From assembly GCA_037501455.1 (NCBI GenBank), contig CM074858.1, forward strand, positions 91,114,501-91,178,500: a stretch of 64,000 nt of DNA, given 5' to 3'. Below are positions 1 to 11,349 of this stretch, in pieces (within the stretch, counting starts at the first letter, position 1; the number at the start of each line of letters is the position of its first letter). The stretch is from Lantana camara. Lineage: Eukaryota > Streptophyta > Magnoliopsida > Lamiales > Verbenaceae. Below the pieces are notes generated by a model. It had not been told where the DNA came from and ran no database searches. It saw only the letters and a list, made by a program, of their open reading frames with translations. The translations under genes and the position numbers were made by a program.

Positions 1-88
1 GGCTTGGGCTGGGATGATCTCTGGTTATAACTCCGGATGTGGCGACGCCGGAAAGCATTAGAATCGCCTCCCGAGGGTCCTCCAACGA
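1..88 (-). other. Region just 3' of the gag frame of a Ty3/gypsy element
   Basis: On the minus strand this follows the gag stop codon at 89-91. It should be the start of the gag-pol region of the same retroelement, whose pol would lie beyond the left edge. No protein motif can be read in so short a piece. Confidence 0.3.
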
Positions 89-1697
89 TCATGTGAATGA
101 CCACAAAGGGTTGGTTCTCAACATCTGCAGCTTTTCCTTTGTCGCGGTTGCTTGTCTCGGTGTGATGGTGGCGGGGACTCCGTGAGCCGAGCGGCTCCTT
201 CCTCTAGCACGCGCTCGCTCAGCGCAATGCTCATCATACCTCTCTAACACCTTCACAAACTCCTTGAGGTGCCCCCCCGCAATAAGCCTCTGGATCTCGC
301 TCTCGAGTTGGCGGCACTCGTTGGTATCATGCCCCTTCTGCTTATGGAAAGCGCAGTATTTTCCTGAGCGCTTTTGAGCCTCAGTCTCTCTCAACTTAAT
401 TCGGTGGTCTCTTGAAGAGTTTCTTATCCGCCATGGAATACACTTCTGTAATTGGGCGGTTGAGGGGGATCCGCTCGAACTTACGCGGAGGCGAGGGATT
501 ACGACGAGCGGGGATAGGGCTGCGGCGGCGACCCCTGTTAGAATCTCCTCTGTCCTCGGGGGCTTTGCTGGGGCGAGGGCGTTCGCCATTTTCTGATCCC
601 TCGCAATATACATATCCTCGAGGGTGAAGAAAGAGTCAGCGATATCCCTGATCTCCAGCAATGAGCGTAGCTTTTTCTTGGCCACCTCCTCCACGAATTC
701 TTTACTGACATAGTGTTTCATGTTGATCGCTCCAAAAAGTACATGCCTCAAGAAATCCATCGAGGGCTTTTCCACCAGCAGGATTTCTTTGTTGAACCTT
801 CCAATGAAGGACCTGAGCGTCTCATTAAGCCCCTGGACTAAGCTGTAGAGAGCTGTGGTCGCCGGGGTCGGCGCCTTCAGAGAGTTGAAGTGGCTTATGA
901 AGGTATCTGTTAGATCGGCGTACCATCGGATCGAACGTGGAGGAAGCTTCTTATACCAATCCTGAGCCATCCCAACGAAGGGAGGTGACGAATACTTTGG
1001 CCCAATAATTGCTCGGATGCTCGTATAGATGCATTAGGTGCACAAAGTGATCCAGATGCTCGGCTGGATCAGTTGTTCCATCATACCTATTGATGGACGT
1101 GGGGATTTTGCCCCTCCCCGCACGGGTCATCAGAACCTCGTCAATGAGGGGGAAAGCGCCCGTCAAGGTCCTGTAATCCCTGTCTTCAGGGTCGTATTCT
1201 TCGTAGTCTGCTTTCTTCCGACGATGGGACATTTGGCTGCGTGGGCGGCGAGCATCTCTGGCCATGGACCTCTCACCCCACCGTGGGGGGCTTGAGTCCG
1301 TGCTCGAGAGAGCTGCTCCACCACATTCTGGAGCCCCTTGAGCTGATTCTGCACCGCAGCCAGTTGAGGGTCGCCGACACTTCTGCGGCTTGCCCTCCTT
1401 GTGGCCCTCGATTGGACCTCTTCGTCATTTTCAGCCCTCTCGTTCCAAGGGACCTTTTATCTCCAGCGGGTTGCTGTCCTTGCTGGACCCTCGGTGGGGC
1501 CTCATTTTCCTGAGCAGGTGGCGGAGACGGCTGAGCCCTCAACACGTTTTGGGCGGCTAACAAGGGATGGACTGGGAGTCCTCCTACGGGGGGAGCCACA
1601 CGAGCGCCTGCCAGTGATGGAAAATAGGCAGCAGTGAAGTGTTCCCAGGCGTTCTGTACCGCCTGCCCCTCACATTGCGCGTAAAGCGCCTGAAGTT
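89..1697 (-). pseudogene. Broken gag of a Ty3/gypsy retrotransposon (Tat/Ogre-like)
   Basis: This is the retrotransposon structural (capsid and nucleocapsid) protein, now disrupted. The minus strand carries three partial frames in gag order. An N-terminal Pro/Gln-rich part lies at about 1273-1697, an acidic linker with YEEYDPEDRDYRTL at 951-1265, and the capsid core at 89-970, which starts MAQDWYKKLPP and contains FISHF and the RSFIGRFNKE segment. A C-terminal zinc-binding motif (CAFHKQKGHDTNEC, pattern CX2HX4HX4C) maps near 313-354. This pattern and the capsid wording are typical of plant Tat-lineage gag. The frame changes near 970, near 1270 and near 1360, and the 480-600 part reads out of register, so no full-length gag can be made. 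An in-frame stop occurs just above 1695, next to the LTR-like insert at 1712. The lineage assignment is inference from motif style only. Confidence 0.75.
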
Positions 1698-1711
1698 ATG
1701 GAGTGGTGAGG

Positions 1712-2531
1712 TGGCACCCCGACCCGGGGTCTCCGTAGGCCCACAGGACCGGGCGTCAGGTGATACCAGTCACTCCGCAAAACCTGTATAAACACTAATA
1801 CAAAAGCCCTATCTAATTCAAAATTATATTACATTAAGGATATTCAGTGTCAACACACTTATTTACAACTCTTATTGTCTAAGATTAGAAGTACTGTAAC
1901 ATCATTCGTCACCCTAGGTTGACTAGGCGATCTCAGCCACCAATATTTACACCTGAGATGTAGTCACTACTTTATTCAAACCAGTATGTACACTAGGCAC
2001 AACATCACCTTTAGCTCAATTCCCATTTCCAACATCGCATCCTCTAATAACACATTCTGGAGAACAAAACAAAATAGAGGGAAATATAGGGTGAGTCAAA
2101 TGACTCAGTGGGCACAATAATCAAGAACAGAAAGATATCAGAGCAAATCAGAAGAATAATGATAACAACGATAACAGAAATGAAGAATAGGATAAATAGA
2201 TAATGTTCACTGAGGGTCAAATTTTATAGGCTCCGCCTTGTATCGCTTTCCCAGATGATCAATCCAGCCAGTAGTCAGTGGCAGTGGACAGTACAGAGAC
2301 CAGCGACGCACGCATGGTCATTCCCAGGGAGCGACCCTAGGAATTAACGAACTTTGGGGTCCCCACAGTCGTTATTCTCCTTCAAATCGGTTTACAGAAT
2401 CGGTTACAAAATCAGGCTTAGGTAGGTTTAGGGTAGGCTTACAAAGCAGCTCAAATAAAATGGCTATCAATCAGAGGCTCAGAATGTGGTCCCAAACCTG
2501 TGTTGCCCTAACACGTGGGGGCCTGTGATGG
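1712..2531 (-). mobile_element. LTR or solo LTR inserted upstream of or within gag, right limit uncertain
   Basis: Read on the minus strand this ends GGGTCGGGGTGCCA, like the GGGGTGCTACA ends of the other LTRs in the window. It carries the CACTGAGTCATTTGACTCACCC block about 380 bp before that end; the other LTRs have a CACTCAGT-GACTGACC block in the same place. No tRNA primer site follows the end, and gag-like sequence begins 15 bp away, so a solo LTR is likely. A possible imperfect target duplication is TGAGG (1707-1711) and TGAGA (2532-2536). The right boundary is weak and could lie further right. Confidence 0.4.
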
Positions 2532-3020
2532 CATGAGAGTGATGGCTCTGAAAAGCAGGTGGTGTGCCAGGTACGAGGTGCGCACTGCCATAGTGTCAGA
2601 GGTTGTTGGCGAGGGCCGTGTATTGGGAAGGCTCGAGATTAGCCTTGCGGGAATACGGTCGCCCTGCACGGAGGAAGATCTTACACGAGCGCTGGTGACG
2701 CTCGAAGAGCGCACGAATGGGTTTCTCCCGGCAGATGATCCTTGAGCGTCAACTATACGAGCGTCAGGAAGTGTGTGCCCTCGCGCGGACGCCTCCCGGG
2801 AAGGGTGGCCCTGAGGACCGGGACGTGAGCGTTAGGTCTGACAGCTGGGACCCTCTGCCTGGACGGCCGTCCGAGGCTCATGGGCCTGTATTAGCTGACA
2901 AGTGAGAGGGCTGGGTTGGCCCGCGAGCCCATTAATGCGAGCGTCCAGTCTTCAAGTCAGCTGATGACGACACGTGGACGGCTCTGAAGCGAGCGTGATT
3001 TTATGCCTCATCAATGTCAA
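2532..3020. repeat. GC-rich stretch with recurring GAGCGTC/ACGAGCG motifs
   Basis: A GC-rich island in otherwise AT-rich DNA. The motif GAGCG or its complement CGCTC, often followed by TC or preceded by AC, recurs at about 2689-2712, 2745-2768, 2826 and 2940-2946 and again near 2990. This resembles the palindrome clusters in the other LTRs here, so it may be more LTR or the leader of the neighbouring retroelement. Short open frames run through it on both strands but none resembles a known protein. Confidence 0.3.
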
Positions 3021-3186
3021 ATTCCTTGATCAACACAACTCCTCACTATGGATATCTACCTAAATTATAAAATTGTCTTTCCAACAAAATAATTTGTCTA
3101 AGTTGCCAAAATATAGTTATTTGAAAAAAAAAAAAAAAAAAATCGTTCCTCAAAAAAATCCTTGCAAATTTGATAATTTGGTGGTG

Positions 3187-3225
<39 letters not shown>

Positions 3226-4973
3226 AGCTAAGCATATTGTATCTTACATTTACGTTTCATACTTCAAATTATATTTGGAGTGTTCGGATTTGTACATGTA
3301 GAAAGTATGATTACTTTCATTTTTATTGTGGGTGGATAATTAATTTGAAATTTTGAAACTTTTTGAGAAAACTCTTCGTTTGATCAAAACCTTTTAGTTG
3401 ATTCCCTAATTCAAATAAAACTAAAATTATTTTATTTTTTATAAACTACCAACTCACATAATTTGTTTATTTCACCCTTAATTCTCTTAATATGGCGTAC
3501 TTACATTTGAGTTTGTGGAAATTATTTCTAAGATTTGAAGAACTATTGTATTATTATGCAAGAGTTTGTTAAATAAAGTACTTTTTATATTAATATAAAG
3601 TATTAATTTTTGCTTTGTGAAATTATATATACATTTTGAGGAATGTTGTATCATGTAATAATTAGTAGTTGAATGAAATTTTTTTTCTCTTAATACAAAA
3701 TATTTAAATTTGAATTTATAAAATTATATCTAAATTTTGAAGATTATTGTGTTACACACAACAATTAGATTTTAAAGAAAGAAATTTTCTCTTAATATGA
3801 AATTTGAATTTGTAGAGCTACATATAAATTGTTAGAAAATATTTTGTTACCCAACTGTTAATTATTAAGAAGATTTTTTTTTTTTTTGAATATAAAATAT
3901 AAATTCATATATTTGTGGAGTTATATTTAAATTTTAAGGAGTTATCGTGTTATTCAATAAAATGGTCCAACGAAAGATAATTAGGTCATTTTAAAATAAT
4001 TAGTGAATTAAGTAAAAATAAATTTCTAAAATAAAGAATTAACTAAAAGAATTTTTGAATTAAAAAATATACCCAAAATTTAAATATCATTTAAAAATTT
4101 AACCCGAAATATCCTTAAAATAAATTTTAGATTATTTACTTTAGTGGTCTAAAACATATACTTTTTTTTTTCTTTTTTTACTCACACACACCCAAATAGA
4201 TTCGAATTTGAATCTTACCTTTTAGAATGAACTTATCAATCATTTAGATCAATACCTCTTTGCAGCCTAACACATATACTTAAATAGGTAAAGGAGAACA
4301 AAAGAAAAAAGAAACTAATAAGTCACCTTAGGACTTAAGTAGATTGATGAAATACCTTAAGTAGATCGATCAAAGCACGCGGGGATCAGTTCATTCCTCA
4401 CCATGCCAAGACCCCCGGAGCCCGGATCAATTTTATGACTATCCAACCTATAAAAATTATTTTGTTAGAAAGAGAATGAACTGATCGCATTAAAATAATG
4501 ATTAATAAATATTAGGTTACAGCCTATCGAATGTGCCTTTCCAGTTTTCGATGTGGGCTGGGCCCTGATGGGTTCCCACATGCACCAAAATGGGCATCCT
4601 ATGTAATTGGGGCCAATGCTTTTGGGCCATAAATATCGCCGTCATTGTCCTCCTTTATATGGGCCACAATTAATGGCTCACATCTGATTATCCGAACTAT
4701 AACATATGACGATCTTTCAAGGCCTAAACTAGGGCCGTTAACGGGTCGGACTTTATCCGAATTTCGACATATTTTGATTAATGAAAAGGTCTGATAATAT
4801 TCGTTTTTCAAAATAAATGAATTGAATATATAATTAAAAATATGATGTTTTAAATTTTTGAATTCAACTGCTGTGATATTTTATTAATGTAAATGTTTTA
4901 TAAATAAAGAATACTAATAAAAATAATTAAAATTAAATTTCAAGATAGTATGTCTTTCTCTATTTATTTTAAA
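3021..4973. other. AT-rich intergenic DNA, no gene seen
   Basis: It holds an A19 run (3124-3142) and a TA dinucleotide array (3188-3222). Several loosely similar AT-rich paragraphs at 3480-3960 share the phrase 'aaattatatcta-aattttgaag', suggesting an old degenerate tandem duplication. The segment 4500-4760 is less AT-rich but has no recognisable frame. Confidence 0.6.
3188..3222. repeat. (TA)n microsatellite
   Basis: About 17 uninterrupted TA units. Confidence 0.95.
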
Positions 4974-5374
4974 GGGATAATGATTTCCACCATTCGAACT
5001 ATAGGCCATTTGACAATTCACCATTCAAACTATTTCGTCCCCGAAACCATCATCTAAACTTTCAATTCCTGACAAACCACCATCCCACAGCGATTTTGAC
5101 CCTTTTTTGAGCGGTTTTGACACTTTTTTCAGCAGTTTTGGATGTTTTAACACATAATCTATGAAAAAATAACAAAGAGAGACAGACTTACATGTGTTAA
5201 AACATCCAAAACCGCTGAAAAAAGAGTCAAAACCGCTCAAAAAAGGGGTCAAAACCGTTGTGGGATGGTGGTTTGTCAGGAATTGAAAGTTTAGATGGTG
5301 GTTTCGGGAGCGAAATAGTTTGGATGGTGAATTCCCAATGGCCTATAGTTCGGATGGGTGAAAATCATTATCTC
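4974..5374. mobile_element. 401-bp MULE-type MITE with 182-bp inverted repeats
   Basis: The left arm 4974-5155 (GGGATAATGATTTCCACC...) is the near-perfect reverse complement of the right arm 5192-5374 (...GGTGAAAATCATTATCTC), separated by only 36 bp. The element is flanked by a perfect 9-bp duplication TATTTTAAA at 4965-4973 and 5375-5383. Long inverted repeats with a 9-bp target duplication are the signature of Mutator-like elements. It has no coding capacity; the 75-residue and 64-residue frames across it are the two arms read through. Confidence 0.9.
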
Positions 5375-5408
5375 TATTTTAAAAATATGTGTCATCTTTT
5401 ATTAATAA

Positions 5409-5805
5409 CTAGCAACTCTGCACACTCGATGCGTGTGCAAATAAAAAACTAAAAATTTTAATACGTGAATTATATTTGAGATTAGTTATTAACATGGTAT
5501 TTTATGTGTTTGATTTTTTTTTTTAAATCAAATAAAATTGAAAAAATAGAGAGTCCAAGAAAACTTTTTTTATTTAAAATTAGTGTTGTATGTGGGGTGG
5601 ATTCTTTTTTTTTTAATCAAAAAAAAAATAATAAAACAAAATTAAAAAGAAATATAGAGTCCAAGAAAATAGTTTGACAACGGTTACTCTAATACATGGG
5701 TGGATTTCTTTTTTTTAAACTCAAATAAAATAAAATAAAAATCAAAAAGAAATGGAGAGTCCAAGAGACCAAACTTGGCCCTCTCACTTAATATAATAGT
5801 ATAGA
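5409..5805 (-). mobile_element. Small non-autonomous Helitron
   Basis: On the minus strand it begins TCTATACTATTATATTAAG at 5805 and ends CTAG at 5409-5412. A hairpin with stem TGCACAC/GTGTGCA (5419-5439) lies 6 nt before the CTAG. The flanking bases are A at the 5' side and T at the 3' side on the element strand, as expected for insertion between A and T. There are no terminal inverted repeats and no target duplication, as in Helitrons. Inside are three degenerate copies of an A-rich unit ending 'gagtccaagaaaa' (near 5515-5575, 5600-5680 and 5710-5770). Confidence 0.85.
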
Positions 5806-5819
5806 TTTTAAGTTAACAA

Positions 5820-6262
5820 CTTTCCCCAAGTATCTCATATCCAATAATGAAAGGTGTGAAGTTTATATAATGACTTGACAACTTTCCCCTCAATAGTTAG
5901 CTTCTAGCGTTGAGTTAGGTCAAACACATTATTTATCATGTGTTCTGATTTCTGCAAAGTTCACGCTCCGGTTTGTCCAGCATTCCGCGGTCCTGGGCGT
6001 GATGGGGGTGTGTCAAGTATCCCACATCGAATAACCAAAGATATAAAGTGTGTCAAGTATCCCACATCGAATATATAATGACTTAACAACCCTCTTGTCT
6101 CTCCGCACTCCAATTTTCCGTAGTCCTGGTCGTGATTAGGGTTGTCAAGTATCTCATATCAAATAATTAAAGATGTGGAGTTCAATATACAATAACTTGA
6201 CAACCCCTCCACTCAATATCTAAGACGTGGTGTTTAATATACAACAACTTGAAAACCCTTCA
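5820..6262. repeat. Cluster of about five degenerate ~60-bp repeats
   Basis: The phrase TCAAGTATCYCATATC-AATAA, followed by AAAGATGTGAAGTT and ending ACTTGACAACCC, recurs at about 5833, 6015, 6053, 6146 and 6205. The spacing is irregular, and two copies (6015 and 6053) sit in tandem. Two copies carry ATCCCACATCG. No gene is seen. Confidence 0.6.
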
Positions 6263-6399
6263 CTCAATAGCCAACTTTTGAGGGAGTTAAACCAAATAAA
6301 TTATTCATTAGAATATAAGTAAAAATAATAAATAATTAATCAAATAGTAATTTACTTTTTTTTCCCAAGGAAAAGAAGCCAAACATAAAGGCCAACTAC

Positions 6400-6940
6400 G
6401 TACAAGTATCAACACTCAAACCCTCAAGGGAAGCAACCCACTCAACACAATCTGTTTGAACATCATGTCTCAACTTAGCAAGAATGTCAGCACTTGCATT
6501 CCCTTGTCTAAGCACATGGTTCATCGTGGCTTCTCAAGGCTTGCGAAGGATTTTACGACGATCAACAATCACATTCTTAATCGGATGACCTTCAATATCA
6601 TTTTTCGAAACCCAATCGAAGACGACCTAAGAATCGAGTTCAACCTCAATTCCTGGAAATCTTCTTTCCCATGCCAGCGCCAATCCCTTTCTGAGACCAA
6701 GAAGCTCCACCACATTAATGAAGATATTCCCTAGCTTCATAGAGTATCCCAAAATCCAGTTTCCACCGGGGTCACGGAGCAACTCCCCGCCGCTGCTGAA
6801 TAAGTGTGTTTATAGTAACTTCCGTCCGAATTCAGCTTCAACCAGCAAGTGATAGGCCGAATTCTAGACAAACCGTTTCATGACCGGGCTCCCAGAAGTT
6901 GTTGTAGGTCCACCTATTACTCGCTTTTCATAAACACCAA
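6400..6940 (-). pseudogene. RNase H fragment of a LINE (non-LTR) retrotransposon
   Basis: Read on the minus strand with frame changes, this gives pieces of the RNase H domain that ends plant LINE polyproteins. WKLDFGIL-like and LGLRKGLALAWERRFP-like parts come first. Then comes VELDSRSSSIGF, and then a C-terminal part with HVLRQGNASADILAKLRHDVQ followed by CVEWVASLEG. These match the RVT_3-type RNase H in order and spacing. Several stops and frameshifts show that it is dead. The reverse transcriptase part is not present; a 5'-truncated LINE would leave just this 3' end. Confidence 0.65.
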
Positions 6941-6981
6941 AGAGTTGATAGGAAAACCATCCACCACGGCCTTGTTGGTAA

Positions 6982-7797
6982 TCTATACTATATAAAAAAG
7001 GAAGCGGTGTTTTGTCTCACAATTGGTGGTTTGTGACACCAAAACACCAATTTTTGGTATTCCCTAATATACCCCTAATTTTATCAACTAAAATACGTAT
7101 GGTTTAAAGGGCTTTTTGGGAAATTTTATTTTGAGATATTTCACACGATCAAAACTCCTCAACTCTAATATTCTAACTTCTTCCCTCGACTCATCTGTAA
7201 CTTCCTCTCTCAACTCACGGTGCGAAACCCCGATTTTTGAAAAATCGGAAGCAGGTAAAAATAATAAAGATAAAAATAATAATATGCATTTTAGGGATCA
7301 TTTTGTCTCATGCATTCATAAAAAGGTGTTGTTTTGATGCGGAATGTGGGCTAATTAGCCAATATTCAACCTATCAAAGTAAAAGGTCATCTAGTTTAAA
7401 TAGGTAGAAAAATTACTGTTCATAACCCATCCTTGATGGTTTATTATATATTTTGAAGTAAAGATGTCCTAAATGTATTTGTAGAACACGTGATATGTGA
7501 ACTCACATTTGAGCTTGGAAAAATATCCCTGATTATGTTTAGCATTTTGTGTTTGATAATTCGGATTAGGTGGTCTCGGCCTGCACGAGTTAATTGTCGG
7601 CCCGGCCCCAACCCTCAACTATTCAATACTTTTAGGCCATGTTTATATTTCAAGTCATGATAATGCATGTTGGGTTTATGGCGGTTTGTGATAGAAAACT
7701 GTCACGAGTTTACTACTATTTTTCCTCTCTTCTATTAAGCATGTTTGTTGGTCATGCATCGTTTACTTAATGAGTGAGGTGACCTCATTTTTACTAG
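6982..7797 (+). mobile_element. Candidate second Helitron, 3' end uncertain
   Basis: The left end A|TCTATACTATATAAAAAAGG has the plant Helitron 5' style and matches the start of the confirmed element on the minus strand at 5805. Two CTAG|T sites could be the 3' end. One at 7794-7797 has a short dyad TGAGGTGACCTCA six bases before it; one at 7391-7394 has GGCTAATTAGCC further upstream. Neither hairpin is as good as that of the first Helitron. No RepHel gene is present. Confidence 0.35.
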
Positions 7798-7957
7798 TTT
7801 TCCTAAAATACCCTTCAGGTTTGTATTCTTTATTTCTTTTCGTAAGGTAATTGATGGCAAAATTCCACTTATTTCCTTATCACCAAATTCAGATATAGAG
7901 ATCAGTTTTCACAACTAGAATCTAAAATTTTTCGCTTTAAAATAACCAAAGCTGATG
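7798..7957. other. Short intergenic stretch, nothing recognised
   Basis: AT-rich DNA running up to the target duplication GTACA at 7958-7962. No open frame of note. Confidence 0.6.
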
Positions 7958-8285
7958 GTACATGTAACATTCCGACTCTTCGGCCTTCCAGGTACGAACG
8001 TCACGAGTGTGCTAAGTGTGCTTTTAATTAATTAAATATGCGATTATATGATTTATTTGAATATTTGTTATATGCTTTACGTTTGAAATTTTAAACGTTT
8101 TTTAACCTTTTTCTCTCGTTTTCAACTCGTTTAATCCCGTTTTCAATTCTAAATTTTGTGAAAATTTGCTATATATGAATTATGTGATTTATAAACTTGT
8201 TTATATGCTCGTTTCTTATTTTAGAGTTTGTTTGATACGGTTTTGATACCGTTTGGTTTGTTAAGGGACTCGAGGGCCTAACTCG

Positions 8286-8340
8286 TTTTAGCGCACCTTG
8301 GGTTCCGGAGGCCATATCTTGAGCTTGGGAATTCGGATTT
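8286..8340 (+). promoter_or_regulatory. Conserved LTR block (LTR A copy)
   Basis: TTAGCGCACCTTGGGTTCC is followed about 20 bp later by a GGGAATTCGGATT block. The same pair occurs in LTR B (12847-12902) and LTR C (51874-51929, minus) at nearly the same distance from the LTR start, although the rest of the three LTRs has diverged. Function unknown. Confidence 0.7.
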
Positions 8341-9157
8341 AAATTCCAAAAGTGGTGCCAGACTCGTAACGAAGAAAGGAAAGCAAGGAACTTAGATTCA
8401 TAATTTTCTAAGCCCGTTTGGTCCTCCGAATTTTGCCCGAAACCTGAAGCTCGCACAGAATTGCCACCTTACACTAAAATGGCCATATCTCCCTCAATTG
8501 TTGACCAAATTGACTCATTCTTGGGCCTACATTCTCCTCACTTAACCCCCTTTCCATCCGTTTGCCTCTTCATTTCGTTTTAGCAGGGGAGAAAGAGAAA
8601 GAGAAGCACAAAACCGAGATTGAGGGAGAGGAGAAGTGAATACTATTCCTTTTTCACTTTGCAAGCTCACTACATCTCCGATTCGCCTCAAATTCGAAAG
8701 GTAAGTCCATAATCTTGTTCTCCATCTTCTTGTGGTCATTTTAACTCTTAGTTTGCTAAATTTCATGGAGTATTAAGCATGCTTTGAAGATATATGTGAA
8801 TAGTTAGGTTAAATGATTCATTTGATGAACTCTTGCTCTTTGGTGTATTTCTTGGTTTGAAGCTATATTTGTGATCTAAATGACTTCCTTAATTCATATG
8901 TGAAGCTTGATTTTGTAGTATATGGCTATATAGTGATCCACAATTAATGTACTTGAAAACTCTTACATGAATACCATGAAACTTGTTGCTTTCTTGAACT
9001 CTTTTCACTTACCGGTTTATATATGATGCGTGTGGCTTGAATTTGTTGTGTTTCCATGAGTTTTGTGGGTTGTACTTGCTAGCAGTCTACTGTGTTGTTG
9101 TTGTTGAGATTCATGGGAAGAGTAGTCATGGCTGCTCTCGGTATTATGGTGAAGAAA

Positions 9158-9378
9158 GGGTTAACGCCCATAAAGGCGTTTTCCCTTTGAGGAGGTAATG
9201 CCCGTTAGCTCCTCCAGCCTTGGAGAGCTTTTGCTCCGTCCTTGAGTAACGGGGTTTAAGGCTTAAGGTATGGCCATACCTAACGCCCGTTACCCCCTTT
9301 TTTTCTCTTTGAAGCTGTGACCCTTAACAGGGGTTACCCCTTTTTGCCTAAGGATTGGTAACCCTCGTTACCTCCTTC
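9158..9378 (+). repeat. Palindrome cluster in LTR A (TAACGCCCGTTA type)
   Basis: Variants of TAACGCCCGTTA and GGTAAC...GTTACC recur at about 9160, 9196, 9247, 9280, 9327 and 9357, spaced 30-50 bp apart. The cluster lies about 1.2-1.4 kb from the LTR start. Confidence 0.65.
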
Positions 9379-9411
9379 AGTTTTGGTGTGTGTTTCGCGT
9401 GCTGTGCTCTT

Positions 9412-11349
9412 TGTTGGAAAACACGAATCAGAAAGCAACGGAATTTAAAAAATTTTCCCAACAAAAGGACCTTGAACTCGCAATCGTGTAACCAAATTCG
9501 TAAAGATAGAAAACTTACTTTTCTTTTAATCTTTCTTGAAGCGTTTCAAGCCACCCAAGAACGCTCTTCACGCGGCTTGATCCCCTCTCCTTGGTAAAGC
9601 TCGAATCTTCAAACTTCTAACTTGAAGTCTCTAGAGAAAGTCCACCAACTTGATCACAATCTAACTAGTAAGGATGCTAGTTCTCTAGTTAGTGTTTAGG
9701 CTTAACCTAGGGTTTAATTTAATCTTGGAGAAAGGAAGGTGTTCAACACATGAACCAAGAATTGTCAATTAGCTCTAAAGGGGAGCATGAGCTCCCCTAT
9801 ATATAGGAAAGGGGAGGGGCGGCCGAACCTAGTCCTAATGGACAAAGGATTTGCTCCCTCTCTCTCCTATTACTTGATGATCAAGTATTTTCCAACTTTG
9901 ACTTTGAATTCTAATTCTAGTCAACTTTTAAGAGAGCTAAAAATATCCAAACTATTTTTGGATAATTTTATACTTTATTTATTATAAAATAAATAACTTA
10001 TTTTTATCTAATTAATTAATTCGTAATTAATTAACTAGATTATTTTCTCCAAAATTAGACTTTCTTTTTAATTCAAAATTAAACCAAAGTCTATTAAATA
10101 ATTAACACATTAATTATTTAACATCACATAATCACGTGTGGCACACGTGTCTTAATGACACGTGTCCAATCACGTGAGCCACACGTGTGATTTCACACGT
10201 GTGGAACCCCTTAGGCTCGATTAACTCGTTTAATCATTTTTAAGCCTCAACTCATGTAACCAAGTTGTTGTGTGTGACCCTCTAGGTTCTCAATTCAATT
10301 AGCAGTGACCCCAATTAATTAATTCACTAATTAATTAATCAGTCCACAGATTAAACGACCATAGTCTAGCAACAGGTGTTTAACCCCTAGCTGAATTGGA
10401 ATGTTCGGATTCGACAGAACCTTTAAGTCATTGATTCATGTGAGATACAATCCTCCTACTTACTATCTCTCAACCAAGATCTAGGGCAAGGGAATAATCA
10501 GAACCCTAATAATCCGGTCTTAAAGCAAAGTGCATTTCATATCCATTTGATCTCAATCCAAGAAACCCTTTTCTTGATGTCTTGATCTACTGCCTTGGCC
10601 AAGGACTCCATATGGCATATGAATGACTTACACAATAAGAGATCACCTTGCAAATGCAAGTGTAGGTCCTTTCTTGATTCTCATTCACTTTCATGAATCA
10701 CTTGTGCAGCCCCAGCATAAGCCTTGAATCAGTTGTCTAAGGCGACACCCTTTAAAGCTTATACCTAAGACTACAGAGTTAACTCATAAAGTGAGAAGGA
10801 ACCTCAAGTCTAAGGATCAATTAATCACATCAATGACTCGTGAGATATTTCCTAATCTGGAAGTTTCCATTTCCTGAAATAGAAACTTCCTTTCCCATTT
10901 AGGAATGTTCTCACACGGGGCACCTCAGTGAACTTACTTATTAAAGTAAGCACCCTCATGTATCACGCACGTATCAACTATACACTTTGCGCCTCCATGA
11001 AACAAGGTGGTCCTTCTTAAGGGCGTGATCCCACAAGCAAGCCTTAGAGGAGTCAAGTTGACACTCCCACTGTCTGTAGGACTCATCGGCTTGGAGTATT
11101 TTACTAATCATGACTTATGTGATATAGGGCTCGTTTCATGAACCATTTCACCTAAATGGTAGAGTCCTAAAGTCATCAGGATTAGGGGAGTTCTCATACA
11201 TGCACAGCTAAAGTAAACGCATACCAAACAAGAGCATATAAAGAAGTGTTGCCTCAATTCGTTATTTTATTCAAAGATTGTCTGTGATTACAATAAGGAA
11301 AAGCACAAAGCGGATATACAATCGGCTTTCTAGGGCACTATTCCTAACA
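9412..11349. mobile_element. Solo LTR nested in LTR A, ends TGTTGG...CTAACA
   Basis: TGTTGGAAAACACG at 9412 and GCACTATTCCTAACA ending at 11349 are flanked by a perfect 5-bp duplication CTCTT (9407-9411 and 11350-11354). It is 1938 bp long, with no coding frame, primer site or polypurine tract. The terminal TGTTGGAAA/CTAACA style is common in Ty1/copia LTRs, but the superfamily is inference. LTR A resumes directly after the second CTCTT. Confidence 0.88.

Noticed and set aside
6015..6090. snRNA promoter (ATCCCACATCG elements)
   Set aside because: The TATA-like elements are only about 4-12 bp away instead of the 23-34 bp spacing needed, and no U-snRNA sequence follows.
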